Assembly: GCA_028571885.1 (NCBI GenBank)
Contig: JAPVVU010000012.1
Span: 1 to 19,176 of the forward strand
Length of the DNA: 19,176 nucleotides
Origin: Gammaproteobacteria bacterium
GTDB taxonomy: Bacteria > Pseudomonadota > Gammaproteobacteria > GRL18
Reading direction: 5' to 3'
Part shown: positions 6,197 through 14,622 of the stretch, one piece after another
How the letters are laid out: every line of letters begins with the position of its first letter
Numbering within the stretch: position 1 is the first letter of the stretch
Notes under the pieces: model-generated
What the model was told of the DNA's origin: nothing
Database searches by the model: none
What the model saw: only the letters and a program-made list of their open reading frames with translations
Translations under genes and position numbers: made by a program

Positions 6197-8479
6197 TTAT
6201 TCAATTACGGCTTCATTTGACAGTTGGATTGCTTTTAAGCGAGAAGTCAGCACCTGCCAATTGACCTGGCGTTGAAAGCCCATGACATCAATTCTCGGTA
6301 TCCCGCCACCTTTAACAATATAGTAGCTATTTCCCTTTGATTCAATACCTGACATGTAACAAATATTATTTTTCAGTCTACAGCTTATACCAATTTTATC
6401 ATAGCGAAAGGTTTCAAAAAAACTAAGAAAACTTCTGGACAACAAACCTGAAGCTCCTCCCAGGCTGGATAAGTTATCAATTGCCCGCTGACTGATTCTG
6501 TGACGACTTTTATCATTTTCAGGTGTGCGAATATAGGCATCAAAGGCAACTGGTTCCCAGGCACTTAATTCCAGCCCCGTTACTTTACCCTCGACCCGCC
6601 CTTCAATCTCACCAAAATTATAGGTTTTTGTTAAAGATTTTAGATTCAGATTATTCAGATCAATATTGGCAAATAATTGTGCATAATCCTGCAACGGTTC
6701 ATCAATCTTCAAGTCTTTAATAATAACAGCACCATCAAAAAGCTGCAGCATTAATGCCCCACCCACTGTCAGTTGTTTTTCATTATAGGTAGTAGAAGGG
6801 ATTACCGCTGATAAAGTGCCATCAAGCAATGGCCATTGGAAATGATTCGATAACAAAGCAAGAGAAACCGGTTTAATCATACCGTCAACAGTCACAGTTA
6901 AACCCTCATTGTTTTGCTCCCTGTTTTTATTTTTTGTTTGCGAACTGGACTGGGGAAAAATTTGCGAAATTTCAAGGTTGTTAATATGCAAAGCACCATC
7001 AAAGACAGGAATATCTGTTTCCCGATTCAGTTTTAGTTTGTCGTTATGCGTATTAAAAATAAATTGAGCTGCACCCAGAGGTATTTGATTGAGTGTCAGT
7101 GATTGCCATGAAAGCTGGCTTGTCTGCACAGGACTGCGTTTTTGTTGCAGATTATTCCAATGCACTTTCCCATTTAAATCCTCCAGGGATATTTCTTCAT
7201 TAAATGCCAGAGAAAAATTGTTAAATTGAGTTTTTATTTTTATTTTGTTTAAATTTTTTCTTATGCTTGAAGCAACACCGCCTTCGATTTTAAGCCCTTC
7301 ATAATCAGTACCTGAAAGAGCATTATTTAAATAAACATGATTAAGTTCAGACAGGTTGTTAATATCAAGACTAGCCTCAAGCCGGGTAAAATTTAAATCA
7401 TCTTTGAAGTTGAATTTACCACGAGAATTAAATGTAAAGATATCTTTTGACAGGATATCAAAACGTGAAAACTCAATGATTTCTTCATCCCTGTAATTAA
7501 ATTTTGCCCGTATTTTTTCTTTGCCATTGAAAACAACATATATATCATTTTGCAATATTTCGCCTTTAAGCGCATCAATAGATAATGACACTTTAAAATG
7601 ATTAAATGCGCTTGAGTTTGATTTATTTATCTGAACAGGTGATGAAGTAGAATTTAAACTAAAGTTAAAATTGAAAGCTAATTTTTCTGCCAGCTCCTCA
7701 CCATACTGGTAGTGAATATTTTTCATTTTTCCTTTAAGTTCTATTGCCTTTAGTCCCGGCTTATTTGCCGGGTCAGCATTAGAGTTTGAAGGAAGAGTAC
7801 CTGAAACCTGACCGGAAAAACTGACAATTGCTCCGGGATTTTCCAGTTTATCAATGACATCATTCAAATCTGCCTGATACATATAATGCTTAACAAAATG
7901 AGCGAAAAATTTATAATCCAGTTTTTCTGCATTAAAAGTTGACTGCCATTCATCTCCCTGCATCTGAAATTTCAAGGATAATCGGCCTTTAGCAATATTA
8001 AGATTATCAACAGTCAGAATAAGATCATCATTTGCTAAATCGTAATCCAGATTAAAATCTGCTGACGTTGTTGTTTGTGCCATTAATCCTTTAAAAGAAA
8101 GTTGGCCTTTATTACATTTGATCTGATTTTCCTGCAATATAAAATCATGACAAGCAATATCCAGTGTCGTTATTTTTTTATAAGGCGCCGGGAGAACAAC
8201 TTGAGATAAATTAATTCGTAATTTAACGGGCGATGAAGAGAGCTCAAGACTTAAAGACAATTTATCAAGTTTTAATTGTTTTAACAATTGTCCTTTTTGC
8301 TTTGTTGAATCAGTGGTCTCCAGGTTTGATAGAAGCTGCTCAATCGAGACCTGTTCAATAAAAACCTGTATCGTGTCGATTGAAAATGAATTACGTGTAA
8401 CAAACAGGCAAGAAAAAATAAGTGCAATTTGAATAGACAGTAAAAAAAATCGATTTCTTATCTTTTTTGTCAGCATCAT
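6197..8479 (-). CDS. ydbH: YdbH-like AsmA-family intermembrane phospholipid transport protein
   Basis: A 760-residue protein with one N-terminal hydrophobic anchor (about residues 9-28) and then a long run of short alternating beta strands, as expected of a periplasmic beta-groove protein of the AsmA/TamB/YhdP/YdbH group. The C-terminus carries family-like motifs: FRYDKIGISCRL, NNICYMSGI and GGGIPRIDVMGFQRQVNW (about residues 690-740). In E. coli YdbH is anchored in the inner membrane and acts with YnbE to move phospholipids to the outer membrane, redundantly with TamB and YhdP. The next gene downstream is a YnbE-YdbL fusion, which supports this assignment. The start is a double ATG six bases after the cysM stop codon with no clear ribosome site, suggesting translational coupling to cysM. 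Confidence 0.85.
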   Translation of the reverse strand: MMLTKKIRNRFFLLSIQIALIFSCLFVTRNSFSIDTIQVFIEQVSIEQLLSNLETTDSTKQKGQLLKQLKLDKLSLSLELSSSPVKLRINLSQVVLPAPYKKITTLDIACHDFILQENQIKCNKGQLSFKGLMAQTTTSADFNLDYDLANDDLILTVDNLNIAKGRLSLKFQMQGDEWQSTFNAEKLDYKFFAHFVKHYMYQADLNDVIDKLENPGAIVSFSGQVSGTLPSNSNADPANKPGLKAIELKGKMKNIHYQYGEELAEKLAFNFNFSLNSTSSPVQINKSNSSAFNHFKVSLSIDALKGEILQNDIYVVFNGKEKIRAKFNYRDEEIIEFSRFDILSKDIFTFNSRGKFNFKDDLNFTRLEASLDINNLSELNHVYLNNALSGTDYEGLKIEGGVASSIRKNLNKIKIKTQFNNFSLAFNEEISLEDLNGKVHWNNLQQKRSPVQTSQLSWQSLTLNQIPLGAAQFIFNTHNDKLKLNRETDIPVFDGALHINNLEISQIFPQSSSQTKNKNREQNNEGLTVTVDGMIKPVSLALLSNHFQWPLLDGTLSAVIPSTTYNEKQLTVGGALMLQLFDGAVIIKDLKIDEPLQDYAQLFANIDLNNLNLKSLTKTYNFGEIEGRVEGKVTGLELSAWEPVAFDAYIRTPENDKSRHRISQRAIDNLSSLGGASGLLSRSFLSFFETFRYDKIGISCRLKNNICYMSGIESKGNSYYIVKGGGIPRIDVMGFQRQVNWQVLTSRLKAIQLSNEAVIE

Positions 8480-8485
8480 TGATAG

Positions 8486-9376
8486 TTAGGCGGGAAACAC
8501 ACCAGTAGAAAGATAGCGATCACCTCGATCACAGATAATGGCAACAATGGTGGCATTTTCAACGCGCTCAGATAATTTTAGTGCTGCGGCTACAGCACCG
8601 CCTGATGACACACCGGCAAAAATACCTTCTTGTGCGGCCAGCTGCCTTACTGTGTTTTCAGCATCTTCCTGATTGACATCCATCAATAAATCGACTTCTT
8701 CGGGATGATAAATTTTAGGCAGGTATTCCTCTGGCCAGCGTCGAATACCTGGTATCTTTGAGCCATCTTCAGGCTGTACACCTACAATTTGTATATCAGG
8801 ATTCTTTTCTTTCAAAAAACGAGCCGTCCCCATAATGGTGCCCGTCGTACCCATGGCGCTGACAAAGTGAGTTATCTCTCCCCCTGTATCACGCCAGATT
8901 TCTGGTCCTGTACCTAAATAATGGGCAACAGGATTATCTTCATTGGAAAATTGATCTAAAACAATGCCTTCTCCCTTCTTTTCCATTTGTCTTGATAGAT
9001 CAATTGCCGCTTCCATACTACCCTCAGCCGGTGTGAGTATAATTTCTGCACCGAAGGCTTTCATACTGCCACGACGTTCTTCACTCATATTGTCAGGCAT
9101 TATGAGGATCATCTTATAGCCCTTTATAGCAGCCGCCATCGCAAGTGCAATACCGGTATTGCCGCTGGTTGCCTCGATAAGTGTGTCGCCTGGTTTAATA
9201 TCACCACGTTGCTCAGCACGGCTAATCATACTCAAAGCAGGTCTATCCTTTACCGAACCGGCAGGATTGTTTCCTTCCAGCTTTACCAGGATTTGATTAC
9301 TTGTTTTTCCGGGCAGACGCTGCAGCCTGACCAGCGGTGTGTTGCCAACGAATTCTTCAATAGTAGGATAGTTCAT
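8486..9376 (-). CDS. cysM: Cysteine synthase B (O-acetylserine sulfhydrylase, CysM type)
   Basis: A 296-residue PLP enzyme that makes cysteine from O-acetylserine and a sulfur donor; CysM can also use thiosulfate. The PLP lysine is K43 in NNPAGSVKDR and the phosphate/substrate loop is TSGNTG (70-75). GTTGTIMG, GIRRWPEEYLP, GVSSGGAV and the C-terminal ICDRGDRYLSTGVF are characteristic of CysM rather than CysK. I chose the ATG at 9376 because GGAAAAGA precedes it and the product then begins like known CysM proteins; an in-frame ATG at 9409 would add 11 atypical residues. The gene is followed after six bases by ydbH, an operon partner with no obvious metabolic link. Confidence 0.95.
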   Translation of the reverse strand: MNYPTIEEFVGNTPLVRLQRLPGKTSNQILVKLEGNNPAGSVKDRPALSMISRAEQRGDIKPGDTLIEATSGNTGIALAMAAAIKGYKMILIMPDNMSEERRGSMKAFGAEIILTPAEGSMEAAIDLSRQMEKKGEGIVLDQFSNEDNPVAHYLGTGPEIWRDTGGEITHFVSAMGTTGTIMGTARFLKEKNPDIQIVGVQPEDGSKIPGIRRWPEEYLPKIYHPEEVDLLMDVNQEDAENTVRQLAAQEGIFAGVSSGGAVAAALKLSERVENATIVAIICDRGDRYLSTGVFPA

Positions 9377-9470
9377 TCTTTTCCATCTGTTTAAACGAGA
9401 GTTGCTCATAAATTCATCATTTATGGTATTTTTTTTAAATACACAGGTTATTTCATTGCTTTATGCTATA

Positions 9471-9498
9471 TTTATAAACTAAAGAAAATGATTAACAA
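9471..9498 (-). promoter_or_regulatory. Promoter candidate for cysM-ydbH-ynbE/ydbL
   Basis: On the minus strand TTGTTA (9498-9493) and TATAAA (9476-9471) are separated by 16 bases, about 95 bases before the cysM start. They lie in the short gap between the divergent cysM and Hpt genes. This is a sigma-70-like motif match in an AT-rich region, so chance occurrence is possible. Confidence 0.4.
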
Positions 9499-9519
9499 TA
9501 TGTATTTATCGGAGTTAAA

Positions 9520-9867
9520 ATGACTGAGACTTTGGCTGTTCTTGATCAGCAAAAAGCAATTCAACTCGTTTCAGGCAATAAAGAACTGGCCAATGATTTA
9601 CTGGCCATGTTAATTAAAGAATTACCTGAATATAAGCAGAATATACAAAAAGAACTTCAAAATCAAAACAAAAAAGAGTTACGTAAAATCATTCATAAAA
9701 TACATGGTGGATTACGTTATCTTGGTGCACCTGCTCTTATGGACATAATTAGTCAAACAGATCATGAGCTGTTTAACTTATCAGATGAGCAATTAAACAA
9801 TAATATCACTAAAATATATGAGGAAGTTGACCGGTTACTGATGGAAGAAAAATACAGTGAAACATAA
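9520..9867 (+). CDS. Stand-alone Hpt phosphotransfer protein, BarA/GacS-like
   Basis: A 115-residue histidine-phosphotransfer protein. The motif IIHKIHGGLRYLGAP (about residues 57-71) matches the Hpt signature, with H59 the probable phosphorylated histidine. It is close to the HKLHGS pattern of the Hpt domain at the C-terminus of BarA/GacS hybrid kinases, and the preceding DLLAMLIKELPEYKQNI also resembles that domain. The protein has no kinase, receiver or membrane segment, so it would relay phosphate between separate hybrid kinases and response regulators in the cytosol, like HptB of Pseudomonas. GGAG lies five bases before the ATG. It is divergent from cysM and convergent with the heme-enzyme cluster. 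No partner gene is present in the window. Confidence 0.88.
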   Translation: MTETLAVLDQQKAIQLVSGNKELANDLLAMLIKELPEYKQNIQKELQNQNKKELRKIIHKIHGGLRYLGAPALMDIISQTDHELFNLSDEQLNNNITKIYEEVDRLLMEEKYSET

Positions 9868-10015
9868 TATTATATCTGATTACCCACAACTTACAGCTGT
9901 CTTTCAGAGAAGTACTATAATTTGAGTAGTATGACTTCAAGTCCTGTCTGGTCCCCCCCAAAAAAAGGTCTACCAATACACTCATTTTAAATATTGCTGT
10001 GCTCAAGTAGAAACT

Positions 10016-11212
10016 CTAATCAAATATCTCATCGCCAGTTGGTTCATAATGTGTTGCCTGATTCATCTCCTGACGAAATTTAGATAGTTCAAAATACATT
10101 CTCTTGCGTGCACGACTCTGATTGCCTAGTGGCCGGTGTTCCGGCAGGCAATGCCAGGGATTCATTTTAAGGCATTTGGCAAATTCAAACTGCGCCTCAG
10201 AAGCGAATTCCTGTTTGGGTATATGCACTGTGGCGGCAGGGATAAAGGGGCTAAGTTTTTCTGACCAGCGTACCGAGGCATTTTCAATAGGCATTAAATG
10301 CGAATCAGTTTGTATCTGGATCATCAGATCAAACTCCACATCCTTTTCAGCTAATGTTTTGATCATATTTTCCCGCAGATAATTAAATGAAGGACTGCCG
10401 AAAGGCAGACCCGATATTTTCTTATCGACTTTTGTTTTTGGCACGAAAGAATACATCATGGCCTGACCTTCACCCAGCAGATATGGCACACAACTCCAAT
10501 AACGCTGGCCCAGTGGGTTATACTGGGTTTCATTCCATAAGCTTTGCATCAATAAATCAAGAATATGCGGATCCTTTGGATTGATGAAATAATAAATGGT
10601 CATATCCACCAGACTCCAGTACTGCAGTTTGGCATTTTCCCGGCTGTTGGGTGTGACAAATGAAGGCGTGGTCACAGTGATGAAATCCTGGGTGAGTTTT
10701 TCTTCTTCCATGAGTTTATCTCCGGGTACACCCATGAGTTTTACCGCCATGCTCATAAAACCGACATCATTAATATCGGAAGGTACATCTGGTCCGGGAC
10801 CGGAGTATCGTATATAGGCCGTATAAGTGTTCGGGTTGGCAAAAACACCCTTGCGAAAATGCTCCGGAAGATCATTTCGAATGGTTACTGTCGCCCGTAA
10901 AATACCATGTGTTTTAGTATTACCACCACGTTCATAGCCGCCCGGTTTGAAACGACCACGCATTTGATCGGCCATGAGGTCAATAATTTCATCCAGACTT
11001 TGTTCTTCGTCCGGGTCAATGACCTCCTCAGCCAACAGCAGACCTTCATCCTTACGGCGCAGGTTAATAAAATACTGGATAAGTCGGGCACCAGGCTCGC
11101 GAAAGATATAGTTAAATTGCGGACGAAACCAGGGCTCCAGCCTGCGTTCAAAATGTAAGAGCTGAACAAGAATATTGTGAATAAATTTTAGTATACGAGT
11201 CTTGATTGTCAT
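10016..11212 (-). CDS. Catalase-like heme protein retaining the distal histidine
   Basis: A 398-residue member of the small catalase-related family. TKTHGILRATVTI places the distal heme histidine at 102. The C-terminal stretch MPIENASVRWSEKLSPF (308-324), NPWHCLPEHRPLG (351-363) and RKRMY (R369, Y373) fits the R-x-x-x-Y proximal tyrosine ligand. It is shorter than true catalases. There is no signal peptide; the first 40 residues are basic and amphipathic and might touch a membrane. Relatives include catalase-like allene oxide synthases and hydroperoxide lyases that act on fatty-acid hydroperoxides, as well as weak peroxidases. Its ATG overlaps the DyP stop codon by four bases (ATGA), so it is the last, translationally coupled gene of the cluster. 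The reaction is not determined by the sequence. Confidence 0.85.
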   Translation of the reverse strand: MTIKTRILKFIHNILVQLLHFERRLEPWFRPQFNYIFREPGARLIQYFINLRRKDEGLLLAEEVIDPDEEQSLDEIIDLMADQMRGRFKPGGYERGGNTKTHGILRATVTIRNDLPEHFRKGVFANPNTYTAYIRYSGPGPDVPSDINDVGFMSMAVKLMGVPGDKLMEEEKLTQDFITVTTPSFVTPNSRENAKLQYWSLVDMTIYYFINPKDPHILDLLMQSLWNETQYNPLGQRYWSCVPYLLGEGQAMMYSFVPKTKVDKKISGLPFGSPSFNYLRENMIKTLAEKDVEFDLMIQIQTDSHLMPIENASVRWSEKLSPFIPAATVHIPKQEFASEAQFEFAKCLKMNPWHCLPEHRPLGNQSRARKRMYFELSKFRQEMNQATHYEPTGDEIFD

Positions 11213-12735
11213 AATGAATTATCATCCTCATCAATAGGTAAGGCTACAATATATCTTAATGCACTTAATCCGGGCATAAAGAAATAACCACCTCCACGCA
11301 CTCGGATAAACTGTGGCAGATGACATGTTTTGTGCATCACTCCTGCTGGCTCTGGACGATTGAAATACGCAGTACTATTGCCATCCAGTAATGGCTCACG
11401 ATGGCCTAATAATGGATCACTTTCCTGTTGTACACCGGCAAATTTACTGCTCATAGACCAGGCATTCTGCACAAATTCAAACTGCCGGGATATATTTCCC
11501 ACCACACAAATAAACTGCAGACCGCGTTCAGCTGCAGGTGCGTCCTTTTTGACAGCATCTTCCGGAGCAAGCAGAGGACCATAGCTGCGACCACGTCGCA
11601 GTATTCTGTGGAAACGTGTGGAGGCAATGAGATCGTCATCGGGGCGGTTTAAGCCAAAGCCCAATATTTTAATCAGTCGGCTGATAAATCCGTTTACACC
11701 GGGGGGGAAATCACCGGTGCGGGGGTTGGCCCTGCGTATATGTGCGCCCAATGGGCATTTATATCCATCTGGATCCGACTCATAGGTAAAGTGATTATTC
11801 TGGTTTGTCGACACAATACCGGAAATCGGTTCTACAGCTGGTTGAACTAATGGCGAGCCATCCCGTTTTCTGCCAACCATGGATGCGGCAAGTTGCTCAC
11901 GTTTTTCTGCTATTGAGTCTGTTTCCTTATCAATAAATTGCCAGAAGCCGGGAACATCCTGTTCAAGCTGTCGTATCACAAGATATGAGCCATTACGTCC
12001 CAGATCTTTAAGTGCAGGTTCATCTATGGCATTGAGAAGCTTAGTTGCTACTCTATCCTGCTGTGGATCGATGAGTGGTCTGGTGGTGTACTCACGGTAC
12101 TCATTGGGATAACCCAGCACCACTTCACCAACAGCCAGTGAGTTGGAAAAGCTATCACGTTGATGTAAATCCGTGCTTTGCTGTTGTGCCCAGTCAATTT
12201 CCGGCTGACTGATTCCATCTGCAAATCCGAAGGGTTCAATGACTCCAATATCCAGAGTGGGCAATAGGGTCTGCACTTGAAATGCCTGAAAAAAATGCTC
12301 ACCTTCGACTGTTTTTCTCCAGATTTCCATGCCGTCTTTTCTGGCATAGAGCAACAATAGAATGTGCGGCACATGTGCCGCATCACCACCCCAATTCCAG
12401 TGTTCCGGTGAATTGCTGATAATATCACCGAGACGACGGGAACGACTCTCATCACCTGTCATTCCGAGTATGAATTCATCAGAGAAGTCTGCGATAACAG
12501 ATTCTTTTAGTCCCAGTGTACGCAGCCCCTGAACAGAAAAAGCAATTTGTAAGGCGGTGTCAGGTGGTGGCTCTATCGTGCTTGCACTGCTAATGGGTGC
12601 TGCATTCAGCCATTGTTTGGCAAGTGTTGTATTGACAATGTTCAGTAACATGAAGCAGGTGTCTGTTAAACGACCATGACTAAAACGCAACAGCCCCTGT
12701 AAATCGTTAAACTCAAAGGGCTTTGAATCTTTCAT
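11209..12735 (-). CDS. DyP-type heme peroxidase
   Basis: A 508-residue dye-decolorizing-peroxidase family protein. The hallmark GxxDG is present as GFADGISQP (170-178) with the distal aspartate at 173. CPLGAHIRRANPR (327-339) supplies the proximal heme histidine at 332. RFHRILRRGRSYG (374-386) carries the distal arginine, and GRNGSYLVIRQL (246-257) is also typical. The length fits the longer DyP classes. There is no Sec or Tat signal, so it should be cytosolic. DyPs use hydrogen peroxide or organic hydroperoxides to oxidise varied substrates. I chose the ATG at 12735 with AGGAG eight bases upstream; a GTG at 12741 is too close. A four-unit 14-bp repeat fills the gap to the upstream gene. Confidence 0.93.
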   Translation of the reverse strand: MKDSKPFEFNDLQGLLRFSHGRLTDTCFMLLNIVNTTLAKQWLNAAPISSASTIEPPPDTALQIAFSVQGLRTLGLKESVIADFSDEFILGMTGDESRSRRLGDIISNSPEHWNWGGDAAHVPHILLLLYARKDGMEIWRKTVEGEHFFQAFQVQTLLPTLDIGVIEPFGFADGISQPEIDWAQQQSTDLHQRDSFSNSLAVGEVVLGYPNEYREYTTRPLIDPQQDRVATKLLNAIDEPALKDLGRNGSYLVIRQLEQDVPGFWQFIDKETDSIAEKREQLAASMVGRKRDGSPLVQPAVEPISGIVSTNQNNHFTYESDPDGYKCPLGAHIRRANPRTGDFPPGVNGFISRLIKILGFGLNRPDDDLIASTRFHRILRRGRSYGPLLAPEDAVKKDAPAAERGLQFICVVGNISRQFEFVQNAWSMSSKFAGVQQESDPLLGHREPLLDGNSTAYFNRPEPAGVMHKTCHLPQFIRVRGGGYFFMPGLSALRYIVALPIDEDDNSL

Positions 12736-12746
12736 CAGCACACTCC

Positions 12747-12802
12747 TTCTTTAGAACAACTTCTTTAGAACAACTTTCTTAGAACAAATTGTTTAGAGCA
12801 AA
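12747..12802. repeat. Four tandem 14-bp units in front of the DyP gene
   Basis: Units begin at 12747, 12761, 12775 and 12789. The first two are identical (TTCTTTAGAACAAC); the next are TTTCTTAGAACAAA and TTGTTTAGAGCAAA. They occupy nearly the whole gap between the stop codon of the 439-residue protein and the DyP Shine-Dalgarno sequence, which the first unit partly overlaps. Slippage could change the distance between these genes. Confidence 0.8.
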
Positions 12803-12806
12803 AAGT

Positions 12807-14126
12807 TCAAATCAGACTCAGCCACGCACGGATTTCTGCATCACTGGACTGTCGGGTTTCCACACCCTGACGAATGAGACTGTTACGTGATAATTCGTAG
12901 GCAGTGATATCCGGGTAAGCCTTGTACCAGACTTCAGATGCTAATTGATGTCGTCTGAGTGTGTATTTAAATTTCTGCTCATGTTCTGCACCGCCTTTTA
13001 TCAGCCACCTTGTTGAGGGGTAGCCCACACCATTACTGAAGACAAGATTCAGCCCCCAGCCAACTTTATTAATAAAATCGTCCATATAGCTTTCCAGACT
13101 GCCATCATAATTACTGGCAAAAAATATTCTTCGGTTATTGTCCATAAGAACCCAGCGAGCAAAATGAATGGTTCTTACCCGGGTAAGAAAATTGCGGTTA
13201 TAAATATGCCTGGCAGCGTAGTCGAGTAACAGCAGAGAAAACCTGAGCAGATACAAACGAAAAATACCGGGTTTTATATCACCAAACACATTGAACTGGT
13301 TACTACTATAACGATCTTCCAGTACAGACAGTTGCCGCACATGTTGTTGCTCAGGCCGGATAACAATTTCAGGATCTGAACGTTCAAGCATGCGTAAGCG
13401 CCAGGCTAGAAAAGGAGCTGCTGCTAGAAATAATGGTGATAGCAGTATCAGGAATAATGGTATGCCAAACTTATGCATCAGATTACCTGTTTTCCATCCC
13501 CATGGTGTTGCTTCCGGCGGTGTCAGGCTGAGCCTTCCAGCATGCTTTTCCAGCTCAACATAAGACAAGAGTTTTTGTCGTAAAGCACGGGTGTTTTCCC
13601 GGCCAACATCAACACTGATTTCCTGTAAATAGTCAGACAGACTCTGGTGCAATACCGCTTCTTCATGAACCTGTGTGACGGTTCGTCCAACTGTATTAAT
13701 GTAATTAGCCTCGGGCTGAATATTATGCACTTTCATCCATGCCAGCAGATCACTCTTTTGAGCAGCATGGTTTTGTTCAGAAAAACCTTCGCAAAATGAA
13801 AAGATTTTTTGCAAACCGGGTCCTGCCCGGATAGCGAGTAAAGCAAGAAACGAATTCGTATTGCTATCACAATCACCCAGAAAAACCAATGAAGGCCGCC
13901 AGGGATGTGGTGTTATTCCGTGTGCACTGATTTCCTCTGCGGTTCTGGCATCTACAATAACAAAACGTGCAACGTGCAAGCCAACGAACTGGCTGAATGG
14001 CACCAGACTGTTATCAGGATCAGCCTGCCCTATACTTTTGTTCATACCGGCCAGCACCGAGCGCAGATTTTCCACCTGTCCGTCACGCACAGTTGCGACA
14101 ATCATAAAAGTGGACTGGGGCGTCAT
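12807..14126 (-). CDS. Membrane-anchored protein of unknown function with duplicated HxAR motif
   Basis: I do not recognise a named family for this 439-residue protein. Two regions share a pattern. Region one (about residues 7-100) has GLHVARFVIVDA followed by SLVFLGDCDSNTNSFLALLA. Region two (about 318-420) has RTIHFARWVLMDN followed by RIFFASNYDGSLESYMDDF. The alternation suggests two ferredoxin-like alpha/beta modules, a fold also used by DyP and chlorite-dismutase-type proteins; that link is inference. Residues 221-242 form a strong membrane segment, and 289-303 are also hydrophobic. There is no signal peptide. It lies between the 151-residue gene (35-base gap) and DyP and is surely co-transcribed. 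The ATG follows AAGGC. A role in presenting substrate or anchoring the heme enzymes at the membrane is possible but unproven. Confidence 0.75.
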   Translation of the reverse strand: MTPQSTFMIVATVRDGQVENLRSVLAGMNKSIGQADPDNSLVPFSQFVGLHVARFVIVDARTAEEISAHGITPHPWRPSLVFLGDCDSNTNSFLALLAIRAGPGLQKIFSFCEGFSEQNHAAQKSDLLAWMKVHNIQPEANYINTVGRTVTQVHEEAVLHQSLSDYLQEISVDVGRENTRALRQKLLSYVELEKHAGRLSLTPPEATPWGWKTGNLMHKFGIPLFLILLSPLFLAAAPFLAWRLRMLERSDPEIVIRPEQQHVRQLSVLEDRYSSNQFNVFGDIKPGIFRLYLLRFSLLLLDYAARHIYNRNFLTRVRTIHFARWVLMDNNRRIFFASNYDGSLESYMDDFINKVGWGLNLVFSNGVGYPSTRWLIKGGAEHEQKFKYTLRRHQLASEVWYKAYPDITAYELSRNSLIRQGVETRQSSDAEIRAWLSLI

Positions 14127-14161
14127 GATTTGTGCCTTAACGTGAACATCTGTAGAACTCC

Positions 14162-14617
14162 TTATTCGCTGTTAACCTGTGTCAGGGCAAAGTCCAGTAT
14201 GCGTTTATTTCCCCACCACACTTTGCCAAGATAAACACCCGGCTCAACTTCGCGTATTTCATCACGGATCACTTTGGCAACAAATGATGTTTTTGAATAA
14301 TCAATAACAATGGTATCCCTGCCATCAAGCCAGCTCTTGTCACGATAGACTTTGGCCACGATAAATGTCGCACTGAATGGAGTGATCTTGTTAACCAGTA
14401 TTCCTGCCTGGCCATCGGCACAAAACAAATCAAATATTTTTCCCTGCCAGGCAAATAGACGTGCAAAGGCAGCCACAATTTTTGAGAATATAGAACCCGC
14501 AAGGATTGCTGTGCCCCGTGTGTCACCGCAAGGAATGTCTCCAGGTTGAGCATTTCGATAGATGTCATCGAGTTCCTCACGTGATTTGCTCAACCATGTT
14601 TTTACAGTATTATGCAT
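14162..14617 (-). CDS. Conserved 151-residue protein of unknown function
   Basis: No domain can be named with confidence. The N-terminus has an ELDDIYRNAQPGDIPCGDTRG segment. A hydrophobic stretch (about 39-57) leads to FAWQGKIFD, and the second half, with IVIDYSKTSFVAKVIRDE and VEPGVYLGKVWWGNK, looks like a small beta-barrel. The order WxGKxF followed by YDxxxxxxxxRDE and a GxYLGxVWW strand recalls lipocalin-like GXWXG/DUF4334 proteins, which might bind a lipid or heme; this is a weak comparison. There is no signal peptide. AGGAG lies eight bases before the ATG and overlaps the stop codon of the upstream catalase-like gene, so translation is probably coupled and the protein belongs to the heme-enzyme operon. 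Confidence 0.75.
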   Translation of the reverse strand: MHNTVKTWLSKSREELDDIYRNAQPGDIPCGDTRGTAILAGSIFSKIVAAFARLFAWQGKIFDLFCADGQAGILVNKITPFSATFIVAKVYRDKSWLDGRDTIVIDYSKTSFVAKVIRDEIREVEPGVYLGKVWWGNKRILDFALTQVNSE

Positions 14618-14622
14618 GTGCC

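Noticed and set aside
9950..9970. Run of seven C then seven A between the convergent Hpt and catalase-like genes as a terminator
   Set aside because: There is no stable hairpin before a T tract on either strand; it is a pair of homopolymer runs of unclear meaning.
10885..11169. Overlapping open frames inside the catalase-like and DyP genes, on both strands
   Set aside because: They lack ribosome sites and protein-like composition and are shadows of the well-supported genes.
12747..12802. CRISPR array
   Set aside because: The units are only 14 bp and directly adjacent with no unique spacers, and no cas genes are present.
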